64,000 bases of DNA. Origin: an uncultured Lachnospiraceae bacterium (GTDB taxonomy: Bacteria > Bacillota > Clostridia > Lachnospirales > Lachnospiraceae). The notes beneath the pieces were generated by a model. That model was not told the origin of the DNA. It saw nothing but the letters and a program-made list of their open reading frames with translations, and ran no database searches. The DNA lies in the NCBI GenBank assembly GCA_910578795.1, contig CAJTSD010000004.1, positions 73,062 to 137,061 on the forward strand, read 5' to 3'. Shown here one piece after another: positions 34,924-43,606 of the stretch. The translations under genes and the position numbers were made by a program. Each line of letters begins with the position of its first letter. Position 1 is the stretch's first letter.

Positions 34924-35958
34924 CTATGATATCACATCCAAATATTTAATCCGCATGAGCTTATGCGGCATGATAATCTCCCTGCCCGGTTCCCCGCTAA
35001 TCAGCCGTCCCGCTTCCTCAACGGCACACGCTGCGGTCCTTTTAAAGTCCTGACCGACCGTATACATCTGCTTTCCTGCATACCCCATCAGGTTTACCCC
35101 ATCAAAGCCGCACACCGGACGATAAATATCCATATCAATCAACGCCTTCATCGCACCTATCGCCATCAAATCCGAAGCACAAATAATTGCGTCTTTATGC
35201 ATTGCGTACTGCATGGTCAGCTTTCTTGCCTCAAGCTCACTGAAGTTTCCTTCGCGAATTAAAAGCGTAAGTCCCATCTCTTGTGCAAGCTCCTGCATTC
35301 CCTTTAAGCGCTCTCCTGACACATAGCCTTCCTTTTTACCCGATATATATAGTATCCTTTTTGACTTGCAAAATGCGGGACTTTGCGTATTCATACTTTG
35401 AATATTCATACTTTCAATCAGGAACTTTTTTGCCACCTCATATTGCGCCTTTCGATTGTCAATATGAATACTTGATGTATTTTCATCCACGCCGGGCGCA
35501 TTAATCAGTACCGTCTTAAACTTCCCACTCGTTATCAGACTGTAAAGCGCCTCATCTTCTTTGCTGGAAAGGCTGCACACAATCAACCCTTCAACGCTCT
35601 GTGACTGGAAATAACGCGTCATTTCTTCAGTGCCCATATCGCTCAACATTGCAGTGAACACGGTTATAATATCCATTCCAAGCTCTTTGGCACGATTGAT
35701 TGCGCCAATCATATACTGCATTGGAATTTCATCAACCGCCTGCGCATTTCTGTTCACGTCAAGCACTAACGCCACGCGTCCCGACCGTTTGGACGAAAGT
35801 GCGGAGGCAATGGAATTTGGTACAAATCCTAACTGTTCGATTGCTCTGTTCACCCGATTTTTTGTTTCGTTTCGCACATTTGGATAGTTATTTAAAACCT
35901 TTGAAACCGTGGAAATTGCCACACCTGCCTCTTTTGCCACATCTCTAATTGAAACCAC
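34924..35958 (-). CDS. LacI-family regulator, probably of glgP
   Basis: A repressor of about 344 residues with helix-turn-helix VSIRDVAKEAGVAISTVSKVLNN and hinge PNSIASALSSKR. The effector domain follows. A GTG at 35958 is preferred because homologues begin just before VSIRDVA and AGGAGG lies 12 bases upstream; an ATG at 36006 would add 16 residues. Two perfect palindromes at 36048-36073 lie upstream and suggest autoregulation. glgP follows after 61 bases, so both may be repressed together. The effector is unknown. Confidence 0.9.
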   Translation of the reverse strand: MVSIRDVAKEAGVAISTVSKVLNNYPNVRNETKNRVNRAIEQLGFVPNSIASALSSKRSGRVALVLDVNRNAQAVDEIPMQYMIGAINRAKELGMDIITVFTAMLSDMGTEEMTRYFQSQSVEGLIVCSLSSKEDEALYSLITSGKFKTVLINAPGVDENTSSIHIDNRKAQYEVAKKFLIESMNIQSMNTQSPAFCKSKRILYISGKKEGYVSGERLKGMQELAQEMGLTLLIREGNFSELEARKLTMQYAMHKDAIICASDLMAIGAMKALIDMDIYRPVCGFDGVNLMGYAGKQMYTVGQDFKRTAACAVEEAGRLISGEPGREIIMPHKLMRIKYLDVIS

Positions 35959-36047
35959 GTAATCCTTCGCCCTCCTGTTCTGCATAACACCGTTCTTCTT
36001 CCTCATCTCCTATTCTTTTTTAACGGAAGTCCTATGGGAAATGCTTT

Positions 36048-36073
36048 GGAAAACGTTTTCCGAAAACGTTTTC
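36048..36073. promoter_or_regulatory. Tandem LacI operators
   Basis: Two perfect palindromes, GGAAAACGTTTTCC (36048-36061) and GAAAACGTTTTC (36062-36073), lie end to end with centres 13 bases apart, 90 to 115 bases before the regulator start. They match the general LacI/MalR/CcpA-family operator form. Confidence 0.75.
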
Positions 36074-36143
36074 TTTATGATACAATAAAAATAACGGTTT
36101 GTCTACCGTTATTTTGAATTTTTTTCTAAAATTTATTCTTTTA

Positions 36144-36424
36144 TTATTCCACCCGTTTTCCTACAACCGCAAAGCGTCCGTTTTTCGTGTGATATGCACA
36201 GGTAGAAAGCGTAATAAACTCATCGCCGCCATCTTTGTTATTATCCTCGTCCGAAGAACCGTGATCTCCGAATCCGTCGAGTCCTCCGCCGCCGCAAAGG
36301 CAATCAGCGTATTTGACGCAGTAGTATTCAACAAAAGCGCCGCAGTAAGAATTGCAATTCTTACTTTTTTACTTAGAAGTTTCAATTTATTTTTACGATT
36401 CACAAACTCTATCCTTTCCAACAT
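36144..36424 (-). pseudogene. Sortase remnant joined out of frame to a signal-peptide sequence
   Basis: From ATG 36424 the reverse strand encodes a basic N-terminus and a hydrophobic export-type segment (VRIAILTAALLLNTTASNTL, then IAFAAAE). A second, +1 frame running to TAA 36144 encodes a Gly/Asp-rich stretch and then EFITLSTCAYHTKNGRFAVVGKRVE. TLSTC with a following Arg is the C-terminal active-site motif of class B sortases. The catalytic His and most of the fold are missing. A frameshift near 36290-36310 plus a large internal deletion are inferred. If it is expressed in the first frame the product is only about 87 residues. Confidence 0.55.
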
Positions 36425-36587
36425 CAATACAAGGGTTCATCCTAGGAAAACATCTCCGCTCCTAAATATAATATAAAAGCACGGACATTTGTGCAAAAAT
36501 TTACATGTTCTTTCTTTTTTAGTCAAAACATCCAACTTTTGCCAAAATCCGCGCCTATTTTTTGTAACATTTATTCTTCGAAGTGTT

Positions 36588-38699
36588 TTACCGTTTTACG
36601 ACAATTGCCACAATTAACGACCTCGGACACATCCTGACCGTATCCGCAGCCGTAAAGTTTGTAAGCGCATGGTAATCCACATTCTTTGTATGTGCAAACT
36701 CCGTGTTCACAAGAATGCGCCACTTTCTGCCCAGCGGGAGCTTGGGAAGCTGCACATCCTCATACTCCCAAAACGCATTCACGCCGATATAAATAATATC
36801 GTCCTCAATGTTTCCCTCGGTACGTCCGGCAAACATAATGCCAATCGTACGCGTATCAGGATCACACTGGCTGTTCCATGCAGTCTTATTATGAATGGAC
36901 ACCTCCGGGAAACCGCAGCCGCTGGGACCGGAACGTCCCCGCAAAATCGGATGCGCACGGCGAAGATGAATCATAAATTTACAGAATTCGAACATTTCGT
37001 CATACTCTTCTTTTCGGTTCCAGTCAAGCCAGGAGATAATATTATCCTGACAATACGCATTGTTATTGCCAAACTGCGTATTACAGAACTCATCACCTGC
37101 AAGGAACATTGCCGAGCCTCTGCTGCACATCAAAATTGCAAACGCGTTTTTACGCAGCCTGTTGCGCAGCGCAAGCACTTCGGGATTGTTCGTTTCTCCC
37201 TCCACGCCACAGTTCCAGCTGTTGTTGTCATTTGCACCGTCTGTATTGTTCCAGCCGTTTTTCTCATTATGTTTATTATTATATGCATACATGTCATAGA
37301 GCGTGAAGCCGTCATGACAGTTGATGAAATTCACCGTGGCATTCTCTCCGCGGTTTTCCTTTCCGTATAAATCAAGCGAACCCGTAATGCGGTTGATTGC
37401 CGCCTGTGCCATGCCGTAATCACCCTTTAAGAAGCAGCGCATGTCATCACGGTATCTGCCGTTCCACTCTGCCCAGCGGTTCCACGACGGAAAGCTTCCG
37501 ACCTGATACAGTCCGCCCGCATCCCATGCCTCCGCAATCAATTTCACCTTTCCAAGCACCGGATCAAACGCAAGGCTCTGCAACAAAGGCGGCTTGCTCA
37601 TCGGCGAGCCGTCCTCGTTTCGCCCGAGAATGGACGCAAGGTCAAAACGGAACCCGTCAACCCTGTACGATACCACCCAGTAACGCAGGCATTCCATAAT
37701 AAACTGCTGCACAATGGGATGATTACAGTTTAAAACATTTCCGCAGCCGCTGAAGTTATAATATTTCCCGTCAGGTGTCAGCATATAGTAAATATTATTG
37801 TCAATTCCCTTAAACGAGAAGCAGGGTCCCATCTCATTTCCTTCCGCCGTATGGTTAAATACTACGTCAAGGATTACTTCGATGCCGTTTCTGTTCAGCT
37901 CATGAATCAACTCCCGAAGCTCGTTTCCCTCTTTATTATATTCATGCTTTGACGCATATGCCGTGTTCGGCGCAAAAAAGCAGACCGTATTATAGCCCCA
38001 ATAGTTTAAGAGCTTCTCACCGTCAATTTCACGCACGTCCTCCAGCTCGTCAAACTCAAAAATCGGCATCAGCTCCACGGCGTTGACCCCAAGCTCAAGC
38101 AGGTATGGAATTTTTTCCCGTATACCCTCAAACGTTCCTCTGTGTTTGACACCCGACGACTCGTCGTTCGTAAAACCACGCACGTGCATTTCGTAGATAA
38201 TCATGTCCTTGGGCTCAAGGCATGTGTTTTTGAAGTTGCCCCAGTCATATCCGCTGTCAACCACACGCGCTTTGTAGACGCGCTTATCTGCATCTTTTCT
38301 ATCGCCCCATATGCCCTGTCCTGCTACCGCTTTTGCATACGGGTCCAAAATATAATTGGACTTGTCGAACAACAGTCCCTTTTTAACATCGTACTCACCG
38401 TCAAACTGGTAGGCGTATTCAAGGTCTTTCGGGTCTAACCCGAACACTACCATTGAATATGTGTTCCCGAGACAGTACGATTCGGGGAACGGTATCACTG
38501 CGTACGGTTCCTCCTCATTTCTGTGAAAAAGACATAATGTACATGACGTTGCGCCATTTGAGTGAATCGTAAAATTAATTCCCCCCTGCACACAGGTCGC
38601 GCCGTTTCTCAAAAACTTTCCCGGTCTTACCTCAAATCCGTTTATAATATCTGTGGGTTCATAATATCTTTTATTCATCATTACATGCGTTTCATTCAT
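36588..38699 (-). CDS. Glycogen debranching enzyme / isoamylase-type GH13
   Basis: It hydrolyses alpha-1,6 branches in glycogen or limit dextrins. The 703-residue protein has an N-terminal CBM48-like domain (about 15-120) and a GH13 catalytic barrel with DVVFNH, GFRFDLAS (nucleophile Asp), LIAEAWDAGG (acid/base Glu) and FINCHDGFT, then a C-terminal beta domain. This is the GlgX/TreX-like group. No signal peptide is seen, so it is cytoplasmic. ATG 38699 is chosen because GGGGGAGG lies five bases upstream; an in-frame start 16 codons earlier lacks this. Confidence 0.93.
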   Translation of the reverse strand: MNETHVMMNKRYYEPTDIINGFEVRPGKFLRNGATCVQGGINFTIHSNGATSCTLCLFHRNEEEPYAVIPFPESYCLGNTYSMVVFGLDPKDLEYAYQFDGEYDVKKGLLFDKSNYILDPYAKAVAGQGIWGDRKDADKRVYKARVVDSGYDWGNFKNTCLEPKDMIIYEMHVRGFTNDESSGVKHRGTFEGIREKIPYLLELGVNAVELMPIFEFDELEDVREIDGEKLLNYWGYNTVCFFAPNTAYASKHEYNKEGNELRELIHELNRNGIEVILDVVFNHTAEGNEMGPCFSFKGIDNNIYYMLTPDGKYYNFSGCGNVLNCNHPIVQQFIMECLRYWVVSYRVDGFRFDLASILGRNEDGSPMSKPPLLQSLAFDPVLGKVKLIAEAWDAGGLYQVGSFPSWNRWAEWNGRYRDDMRCFLKGDYGMAQAAINRITGSLDLYGKENRGENATVNFINCHDGFTLYDMYAYNNKHNEKNGWNNTDGANDNNSWNCGVEGETNNPEVLALRNRLRKNAFAILMCSRGSAMFLAGDEFCNTQFGNNNAYCQDNIISWLDWNRKEEYDEMFEFCKFMIHLRRAHPILRGRSGPSGCGFPEVSIHNKTAWNSQCDPDTRTIGIMFAGRTEGNIEDDIIYIGVNAFWEYEDVQLPKLPLGRKWRILVNTEFAHTKNVDYHALTNFTAADTVRMCPRSLIVAIVVKR

Positions 38700-38765
38700 T
38701 CTGTCCTCCCCCTCTCTCCATATCAGTATATCCAAATACAGTGACATATTAACCCTTATGACATA

Positions 38766-38794
38766 ATTTTACACTATTTTTCAAATTTTTGCAA
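38766..38794 (-). promoter_or_regulatory. Promoter of the debranching enzyme gene
   Basis: Reverse-strand -35 TTGCAA (38789-38794) and -10 TAAAAT (38766-38771) with a 17-base spacer, about 65 bases before the ATG. Confidence 0.65.
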
Positions 38795-38826
38795 CAATTT
38801 ATGTAATTTTAAATTAATATAAATGA

Positions 38827-38851
38827 AAAGACACCGTGTTGTCCGGTGTCC
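38827..38851 (-). terminator. Terminator of the DUF2164 gene
   Basis: Reverse-strand stem GACACCG/CGGTGTC with loop GACAACA, followed by TTTTCATTT, about 40 bases after the gene's stop. Confidence 0.75.
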
Positions 38852-38888
38852 TATCCGTCTGTTACTATTCACTTGCGTTCCAGCAACA

Positions 38889-39152
38889 TCACGCTTCATT
38901 TTTATACAACGTATAATAATCCGAATCCAAATTATCCATCATCTGCGCAAACCACCGTTTGGCATCGTCCAGCGCCCTGTTGTAGACAATCGGCGCCAGT
39001 CTGTGCTCGAACAGCTCCAAAAGCTGCATCTGCTCAATCATTCCGATTTCCTCGCCCCGCTCGTCAAGATAAAACGCCTTAATTTCGGCATTTAGCTTCT
39101 CTTTTTGTGCGTCTGTGAGCTTAATTTGCACTATGCGTTCCCTTTTTTTCAT
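38889..39152 (-). CDS. DUF2164-type small protein
   Basis: An 87-residue protein with KLTDAQKEKLNAEIKAFYLDERGEEIG and the later APIVYNRALDDAKRWF, a pattern I recognise as DUF2164. The family has no established function. The ATG at 39152 has GGAG nine bases upstream and gives MKKRERIVQ; an earlier ATG (39158) is too close to that site. It is flanked by terminators on both sides, so it is a single-gene unit whose promoter must lie close to or inside the 39172-39341 region. Confidence 0.75.
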   Translation of the reverse strand: MKKRERIVQIKLTDAQKEKLNAEIKAFYLDERGEEIGMIEQMQLLELFEHRLAPIVYNRALDDAKRWFAQMMDNLDSDYYTLYKNEA

Positions 39153-39171
39153 CAGCATCCTCTCCTATAAA

Positions 39172-39201
39172 ATAAAAAAGAGTCCGGCGAGCCGGACTCT
39201 C
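39172..39201 (-). terminator. Strong terminator downstream of kduI
   Basis: Reverse-strand perfect stem AGAGTCCGGC/GCCGGACTCT followed by TTTTTTATTTTAT. Confidence 0.85.
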
Positions 39202-39213
39202 GCGCCGGAGCGC

Positions 39214-39341
39214 GGTTGCTTTAGCAACCATATTCCTTAGCGCGGAGTGCGCATCCCCCGGAGGGGTTTTCACTTTATAGGACGTAATTTCCTATAAAGT
39301 GAGAACGCACCTGCGGCTGCTTTGTGTCCGTCCGCAAGTGC
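39214..39341. repeat. Three-hairpin intergenic element after kduI
   Basis: Three hairpins in series: GGTTGC-TTTA-GCAACC (39214-39229); a perfect TCACTTTATAGGA/TCCTATAAAGTGA stem with a 7-base loop (39270-39302); and GCACCTGCGG/CCGCAAGTGC (39307-39341). Only the terminator next to it has a T-run. It lies between kduI and its terminator, so it would form the kduI 3' untranslated region on the reverse strand. Confidence 0.6.
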
Positions 39342-39374
39342 TTTCCGTGCCTTTATTCCTTAACTTTTCCGTGT

Positions 39375-40235
39375 CTACATCAAATCCTGCATCGCAACGC
39401 CGTCCATATCGTCAAAATCCTGGTTTTCGCCTACCATGCCCCAGATAAAGGTATACGCGCGGCTGCCGCTGCCCGAATGAATCGACCAGCTCGGAGAAAT
39501 CACTGCCTGCTCATTGCGCATTACGATATGTCTTGTCTCTGTCGGCTCGCCCATATAATGCATCACAAACGCATCCTCGGGCATATCAAAATAAAGATAA
39601 ACCTCCATACGTCTGTCATGTGTGTGGCACGGCATGGTGTTCCATACACTGCCCGGCTTTAACGCCGTCATTCCCATAACAAGCTGACAGCTTTCCACTT
39701 GTCCCGGAAGGATATACTTGTTGATAACCCTGTGGTTTGCGTCCTCCAAACAGCCAAGTTCCACCTTGTTCTCTTCCTTGATAATCACCACATCCTCCGA
39801 AGCGTCGCCCTGCGGCTTAATCAGCTTTGTCGGGTACTCCTTGTGTGCGGGTGCGCTGTTTAAATAAAATCTTGCAGGGTTCCCCGGGTCAACCGATTCA
39901 AACACAATTTCCTTAGAACCCATTCCGATATACATGCCCTCTTTGTGACCAACCTCGTACTTTTTGCCATCGATTGTAATCGTGCCGGCTGGACCGATGT
40001 TAATTACGCCAAGCTCACGTCTTTGGCAGAAATACTCTGCGCGCAGCTCGTCGCCTGCCGTAAGCTTCAACGGCTTTACAGGCACTGCCGATCCGGTGAT
40101 AATGCGGTCGATATGGCTGTAGACAAGCTTAATCTCGTCAGCCTTGAATAAATCGTCAATCAAAAATTCTTCTCTTAATCGCTGTGTCGTGTAATTTTTT
40201 ACATCCTTTGGAGATGCAGCAGTACGAAGTTCCAT
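39375..40235 (-). CDS. kduI: 4-deoxy-L-threo-5-hexosulose-uronate ketol-isomerase
   Basis: It isomerises the unsaturated uronate product of pectin (or other uronan) lyase action, towards 2-keto-3-deoxygluconate. The 286-residue cupin-fold protein has the zinc-binding region CHTHDRRMEVYLYFD and a C-terminal His in SWSIHSGSGSRAYTFIWGM. Length is slightly above the usual 275-280. AAGGAAGG precedes the ATG. The partner dehydrogenase KduD is not in the window. The neighbouring uxaC also serves uronate catabolism. Confidence 0.96.
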   Translation of the reverse strand: MELRTAASPKDVKNYTTQRLREEFLIDDLFKADEIKLVYSHIDRIITGSAVPVKPLKLTAGDELRAEYFCQRRELGVINIGPAGTITIDGKKYEVGHKEGMYIGMGSKEIVFESVDPGNPARFYLNSAPAHKEYPTKLIKPQGDASEDVVIIKEENKVELGCLEDANHRVINKYILPGQVESCQLVMGMTALKPGSVWNTMPCHTHDRRMEVYLYFDMPEDAFVMHYMGEPTETRHIVMRNEQAVISPSWSIHSGSGSRAYTFIWGMVGENQDFDDMDGVAMQDLM

Positions 40236-40332
40236 AGTTTTTTACCTTCCTTTACTTTTACTTTTTATAGTTTTACTTCTTTTTGGGGAAATTGTTCCCT
40301 ATATTAACATCACCCGATTTATCAGCCAAAAG

Positions 40333-40725
40333 TCAACGTTTTTTGTTACTGTCAACCATGATACAGTGAAGCCCTTTTTCTTTCAAAGCTGCTTCCATAT
40401 CAGAAGGCAGTGCAAGCTTAGCTGTTCTATAGCCTTTATAAAATACCAGCTTTGACTTCCCGTTTTTTTGGAATACCTTTACACTTAAGCTATATGAAAG
40501 CTGATGCTCCAGCTCCCATGAATTGTAATGTAATTCCACCCGGTCGATCTGATCAAACGCAACAGCATAGGGTATCCCCGTATTTAAAACGAGATTGTTA
40601 TCCTCAAAGAAAAATGCCCCTGCATTCGCTTTATTCCTATATTGACTCCTTTTATAAATCATATAACCGACAAATATAAAAAGGAACAGCATCGGAATAT
40701 AGAATATGACTATCTGATATATCAT
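40333..40725 (-). CDS. Small membrane-anchored protein of unknown function
   Basis: A 130-residue protein with one hydrophobic N-terminal helix (about 3-23), a short basic stretch (YKRSQYRNK) and a soluble domain rich in beta strands, FFEDNNLVLNTGIPYAVAFDQIDRVEL, resembling a PH-like or bPH-type fold on the cytoplasmic side. I do not recognise a named family. ATG 40725 has AGAGG about eleven bases upstream; a GTG four codons earlier is possible. It lies between kduI and the divergent uronate regulator and may share the kduI transcript. Confidence 0.65.
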   Translation of the reverse strand: MIYQIVIFYIPMLFLFIFVGYMIYKRSQYRNKANAGAFFFEDNNLVLNTGIPYAVAFDQIDRVELHYNSWELEHQLSYSLSVKVFQKNGKSKLVFYKGYRTAKLALPSDMEAALKEKGLHCIMVDSNKKR

Positions 40726-40863
40726 CTCTGAACGCACCTCTTTATTCCCGCGAGCAACGAGTCAAATGGCTGCTTAAAACCGTTTGACTTATTTGCATGC
40801 AGCCTGCAATGCATATATACTCATTTTCAGAGCAGGTACACAATTCCGAAAACGCAGTATCCA

Positions 40864-40877
40864 TGAAAGCGCTTACA
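40864..40877. promoter_or_regulatory. cre-like / LacI-type operator 1
   Basis: TGAAAGCGCTTACA matches the CcpA cre consensus and also the general LacI-family palindrome form. It lies about 70 bases upstream of the predicted -35 of the uronate regulator gene. Confidence 0.6.
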
Positions 40878-40934
40878 CACCGCTTACACTTTTATTATTT
40901 TACTTCATTCTTTGCAAATAGTCAATATTTCCAC

Positions 40935-40963
40935 TTGATTTTCATATATTTTCATAGTAAACT
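40935..40963 (+). promoter_or_regulatory. Putative promoter of the LacI-uxaC operon
   Basis: TTGATT (40935-40940) and TAAACT (40958-40963) with a 17-base spacer. The two operators at 40864 and 41000 flank it. Confidence 0.45.
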
Positions 40964-40999
40964 TACATCATGCGATACCTGCATCATTGCGGGCTGTTA

Positions 41000-41013
41000 T
41001 GATAGCGCTTACA
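41000..41013. promoter_or_regulatory. cre-like / LacI-type operator 2
   Basis: TGATAGCGCTTACA differs from operator 1 by one base and lies just downstream of the predicted transcription start, 136 bases from operator 1. That spacing would allow DNA looping. Confidence 0.6.
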
Positions 41014-41072
41014 CTGTTTTTTCATACGACTATATGCAGCGCGCTCATACGCCTGTCAGGAGGAACAGACTT

Positions 41073-42077
41073 ATGACCATATACGATGTTTCCGAGAAAG
41101 CCGGCGTATCGATTGCGACCGTGTCGCGCGTGTTGAATGGCTCGGACAATGTCAGCGCACAGACGCGCCAAAAGGTCCTTGCCGTTATTGAGGCATGTGA
41201 TTACACACCGAACGCGTTCGCAAGAGGACTTGGCTTAAACTCGATGAATACCATCGGCATTCTGTGTGCCGATTCTTCCGATTTGTATCTTGCAAATGCC
41301 GTATACCATGTGGAGCAGGAGCTTCGGGCAAACAACTACAACTGTATCCTATGCTGCACGGGCTACGAGCTTTCCGACAAGCAGAAATACCTGAACCTTT
41401 TGGTGAACAAAAAGGTGGACAGTGTTATTCTTGTCGGCTCTCATTTCGTGTCCGGACAGGACAGCGATAACGACTATATCCGTGAGGCGGCGAAGGAAAT
41501 TCCCGTGCTGCTGCTCAATGCGGATTTTGACTGCGAGAACGTCTACTGCGGCATGTGCGACGACTTTAAGGCAACCATGCAGGCAACTACGTACCTATTG
41601 GAAACTGGTGTAGAGGACATTCTTTATCTCTACAATTCCAAATCCTACTCCGCACTGCGGAAACTCTCGGGTTATCAGAGTGCACTGACACAAAAAGGGA
41701 TTCCCCTGCGCATGGAATATATGCCGTATTTTCCCGGAAGGAATTACAATCTATTGGCGATTGCGGACTTTCTTGCGGAGCTTGACCGCAGTATCCATTA
41801 TCAGGGAATCATCGCTTCAAACGATTATCTTGCGATTGGCGCCGCGAAATTTGCGCACAAAAAGGGGCTGGATATTCCAAAGGATTTGTCCATTATCGGA
41901 TATAACAATTCTATTTTAAGCACCTGCTGCGATCCGGAGCTGACCAGTGTCGACAACCGTTTGGAAACGCTCTGTCATCATATTGTCAGCACGCTGATTG
42001 GCATTCTCGATAACCGTGAAATGCCTCAAAAAGTGATTTTTTCAGGCGAACTGATTAAAAGAGGTACAACTCTTTAA
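41073..42077 (+). CDS. LacI-family regulator of hexuronate genes
   Basis: A 334-residue repressor with helix-turn-helix TIYDVSEKAGVSIATVSRVLNG and hinge PNAFARGLGLNS, then an effector-binding domain. An open frame extends 92 codons further upstream but has no family character; AGGAGG ten bases before ATG 41073 fixes the start. uxaC follows after 35 bases. Two similar operators at 40864-40877 and 41000-41013 suggest autoregulation, with a hexuronate or KDG-like effector. The effector is inferred from the neighbours only. Confidence 0.93.
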   Translation: MTIYDVSEKAGVSIATVSRVLNGSDNVSAQTRQKVLAVIEACDYTPNAFARGLGLNSMNTIGILCADSSDLYLANAVYHVEQELRANNYNCILCCTGYELSDKQKYLNLLVNKKVDSVILVGSHFVSGQDSDNDYIREAAKEIPVLLLNADFDCENVYCGMCDDFKATMQATTYLLETGVEDILYLYNSKSYSALRKLSGYQSALTQKGIPLRMEYMPYFPGRNYNLLAIADFLAELDRSIHYQGIIASNDYLAIGAAKFAHKKGLDIPKDLSIIGYNNSILSTCCDPELTSVDNRLETLCHHIVSTLIGILDNREMPQKVIFSGELIKRGTTL

Positions 42078-42112
42078 ATAAATTTAAATCAAAACAAACA
42101 GGAGGAAACAAC

Positions 42113-43528
42113 ATGAAAGCTTTTATGGATCAGGATTTCATCCTTCAGACCCAAACCGCATCTGACCTTTACCACAAATTTGCGGAGACGACCCCCATTC
42201 TCGACTACCACTGCCACATCAATCCGGCAGAGATTGCAAACGACCGCAAATTTGATAATATTACGCAGGTATGGCTCGGCGGCGACCATTATAAGTGGCG
42301 TTTTATGCGCTCGTGCGGCGTTGAGGAGAAGTACATGACAGGCGACGCGTCCGACAAGGAGAAATTCTTCAAGTGGGCGGAGTGTGTCGGAAAGGCAATC
42401 GGCAACCCGCTTTATCACTGGACGCACCTTGAGCTGCAGCGTTACTTTGGTTACACTGGCGCACTCAACAAAAACACCGCAGAGGAGGTTTGGAATCTCT
42501 GCAACGCAAAGCTTCAGGAAAGCTCCATGAGCGTACGCGGATTAATCAAGAGCTCAAATGTTACCTTAATCTGTACGACGGACGACCCGATTGATTCCCT
42601 GGAATATCATAAGCAGATTGCGGAGGATGATACGTTTGACGTGCAGGTACTTCCGGCATGGCGTCCTGACAAGGCGATGAATATTGAAAAGCCTGACTAC
42701 TTTGACTATCTTGCAAAGCTGGCGGACGTGAGCGGCGTTGCCATCAATACATTCGCGGATTTAAAGGACGCGCTGAACAAACGTTTGGACTTCTTTGCAT
42801 CAATGGGCTGCTCTGTTTCCGACCATGCGTTGGAGTACGTGATGTATCACCCTGCTACGGATGAGGAAATCGAAGCAATTTTCGCAAAGAGAAAGAGCGG
42901 CGCTGCCGTAACGCGCGAGGAGGAATTGCAGTTTAAGACGGCATTCATGCTCTTTGTCGGCAAGCAGTATCACAGATTAAACTGGGTAATGCAGCTCCAC
43001 TATGGCTGCAAGCGCGATAACAACACGCTGCGCTATGACCAGCTTGGTCCTGACACAGGATATGACTGCATCAACAACTATGCGCCGTCTGCGGAGCTTG
43101 CGGATTTCCTCAATGCTTTAATCAAAACGGACGAACTGCCTAAGACGATTATCTACAGCTTAAATCCGAACGACAATCAGGCGATTGGCACCATTCTTGG
43201 CTGTTTCCAGGATTCTACGGCTTGCGCAAAAATCCAGCAGGGCAGCGCGTGGTGGTTCAATGATCACAAGACCGGTATGGAGGATCAGATGATTTCGCTT
43301 GCAAATCTTGGAAATCTTTCCGGATTTGTGGGAATGCTGACCGACTCGAGAAGCTTCCTTTCTTATACAAGACATGAGTACTTCAGAAGGATTATGTGCA
43401 ACCTGATTGGCGGTTGGGTAGAGAACGGCGAGTTCCCGGCGGATATGGAAATTCTTGAGGAGATTGTGAAGGGTATTTCTTATAACAATGCGGTGAAGTA
43501 TTTTGGATTTGATTTGAAGACGGTATAA
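42113..43528 (+). CDS. uxaC: Glucuronate/galacturonate isomerase
   Basis: It converts D-glucuronate to fructuronate or D-galacturonate to tagaturonate, the first step of hexuronate use. The 471-residue protein matches UxaC throughout, with the metal-binding DYHCHINP near residue 35 and characteristic later segments including NWVMQLHYGCKRDNN and LTDSRSFLSYTRHEYFRR. AGGAGG precedes the ATG. The downstream dehydrogenase genes (uxaB/uxuB) are not here. Confidence 0.97.
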   Translation: MKAFMDQDFILQTQTASDLYHKFAETTPILDYHCHINPAEIANDRKFDNITQVWLGGDHYKWRFMRSCGVEEKYMTGDASDKEKFFKWAECVGKAIGNPLYHWTHLELQRYFGYTGALNKNTAEEVWNLCNAKLQESSMSVRGLIKSSNVTLICTTDDPIDSLEYHKQIAEDDTFDVQVLPAWRPDKAMNIEKPDYFDYLAKLADVSGVAINTFADLKDALNKRLDFFASMGCSVSDHALEYVMYHPATDEEIEAIFAKRKSGAAVTREEELQFKTAFMLFVGKQYHRLNWVMQLHYGCKRDNNTLRYDQLGPDTGYDCINNYAPSAELADFLNALIKTDELPKTIIYSLNPNDNQAIGTILGCFQDSTACAKIQQGSAWWFNDHKTGMEDQMISLANLGNLSGFVGMLTDSRSFLSYTRHEYFRRIMCNLIGGWVENGEFPADMEILEEIVKGISYNNAVKYFGFDLKTV

Positions 43529-43539
43529 AAATAACGATA

Positions 43540-43575
43540 AAGGAACCGGCGTTTTTGATGCGCCGGTTCTTTTTG
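43540..43575 (+). terminator. Terminator of the LacI-uxaC operon
   Basis: Hairpin AAGGAACCGGCG/CGCCGGTTCTTTTT with an eight-to-nine-base loop. Confidence 0.85.
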
Positions 43576-43606
43576 CCTGTATTTTTCTTTGTTTTCCACA
43601 CACTGT

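Noticed and set aside
40797..41072. Upstream extension of the LacI regulator frame by 92 codons
   Set aside because: The extension has no family similarity, contains the promoter and operators, and a strong AGGAGG marks the later ATG.
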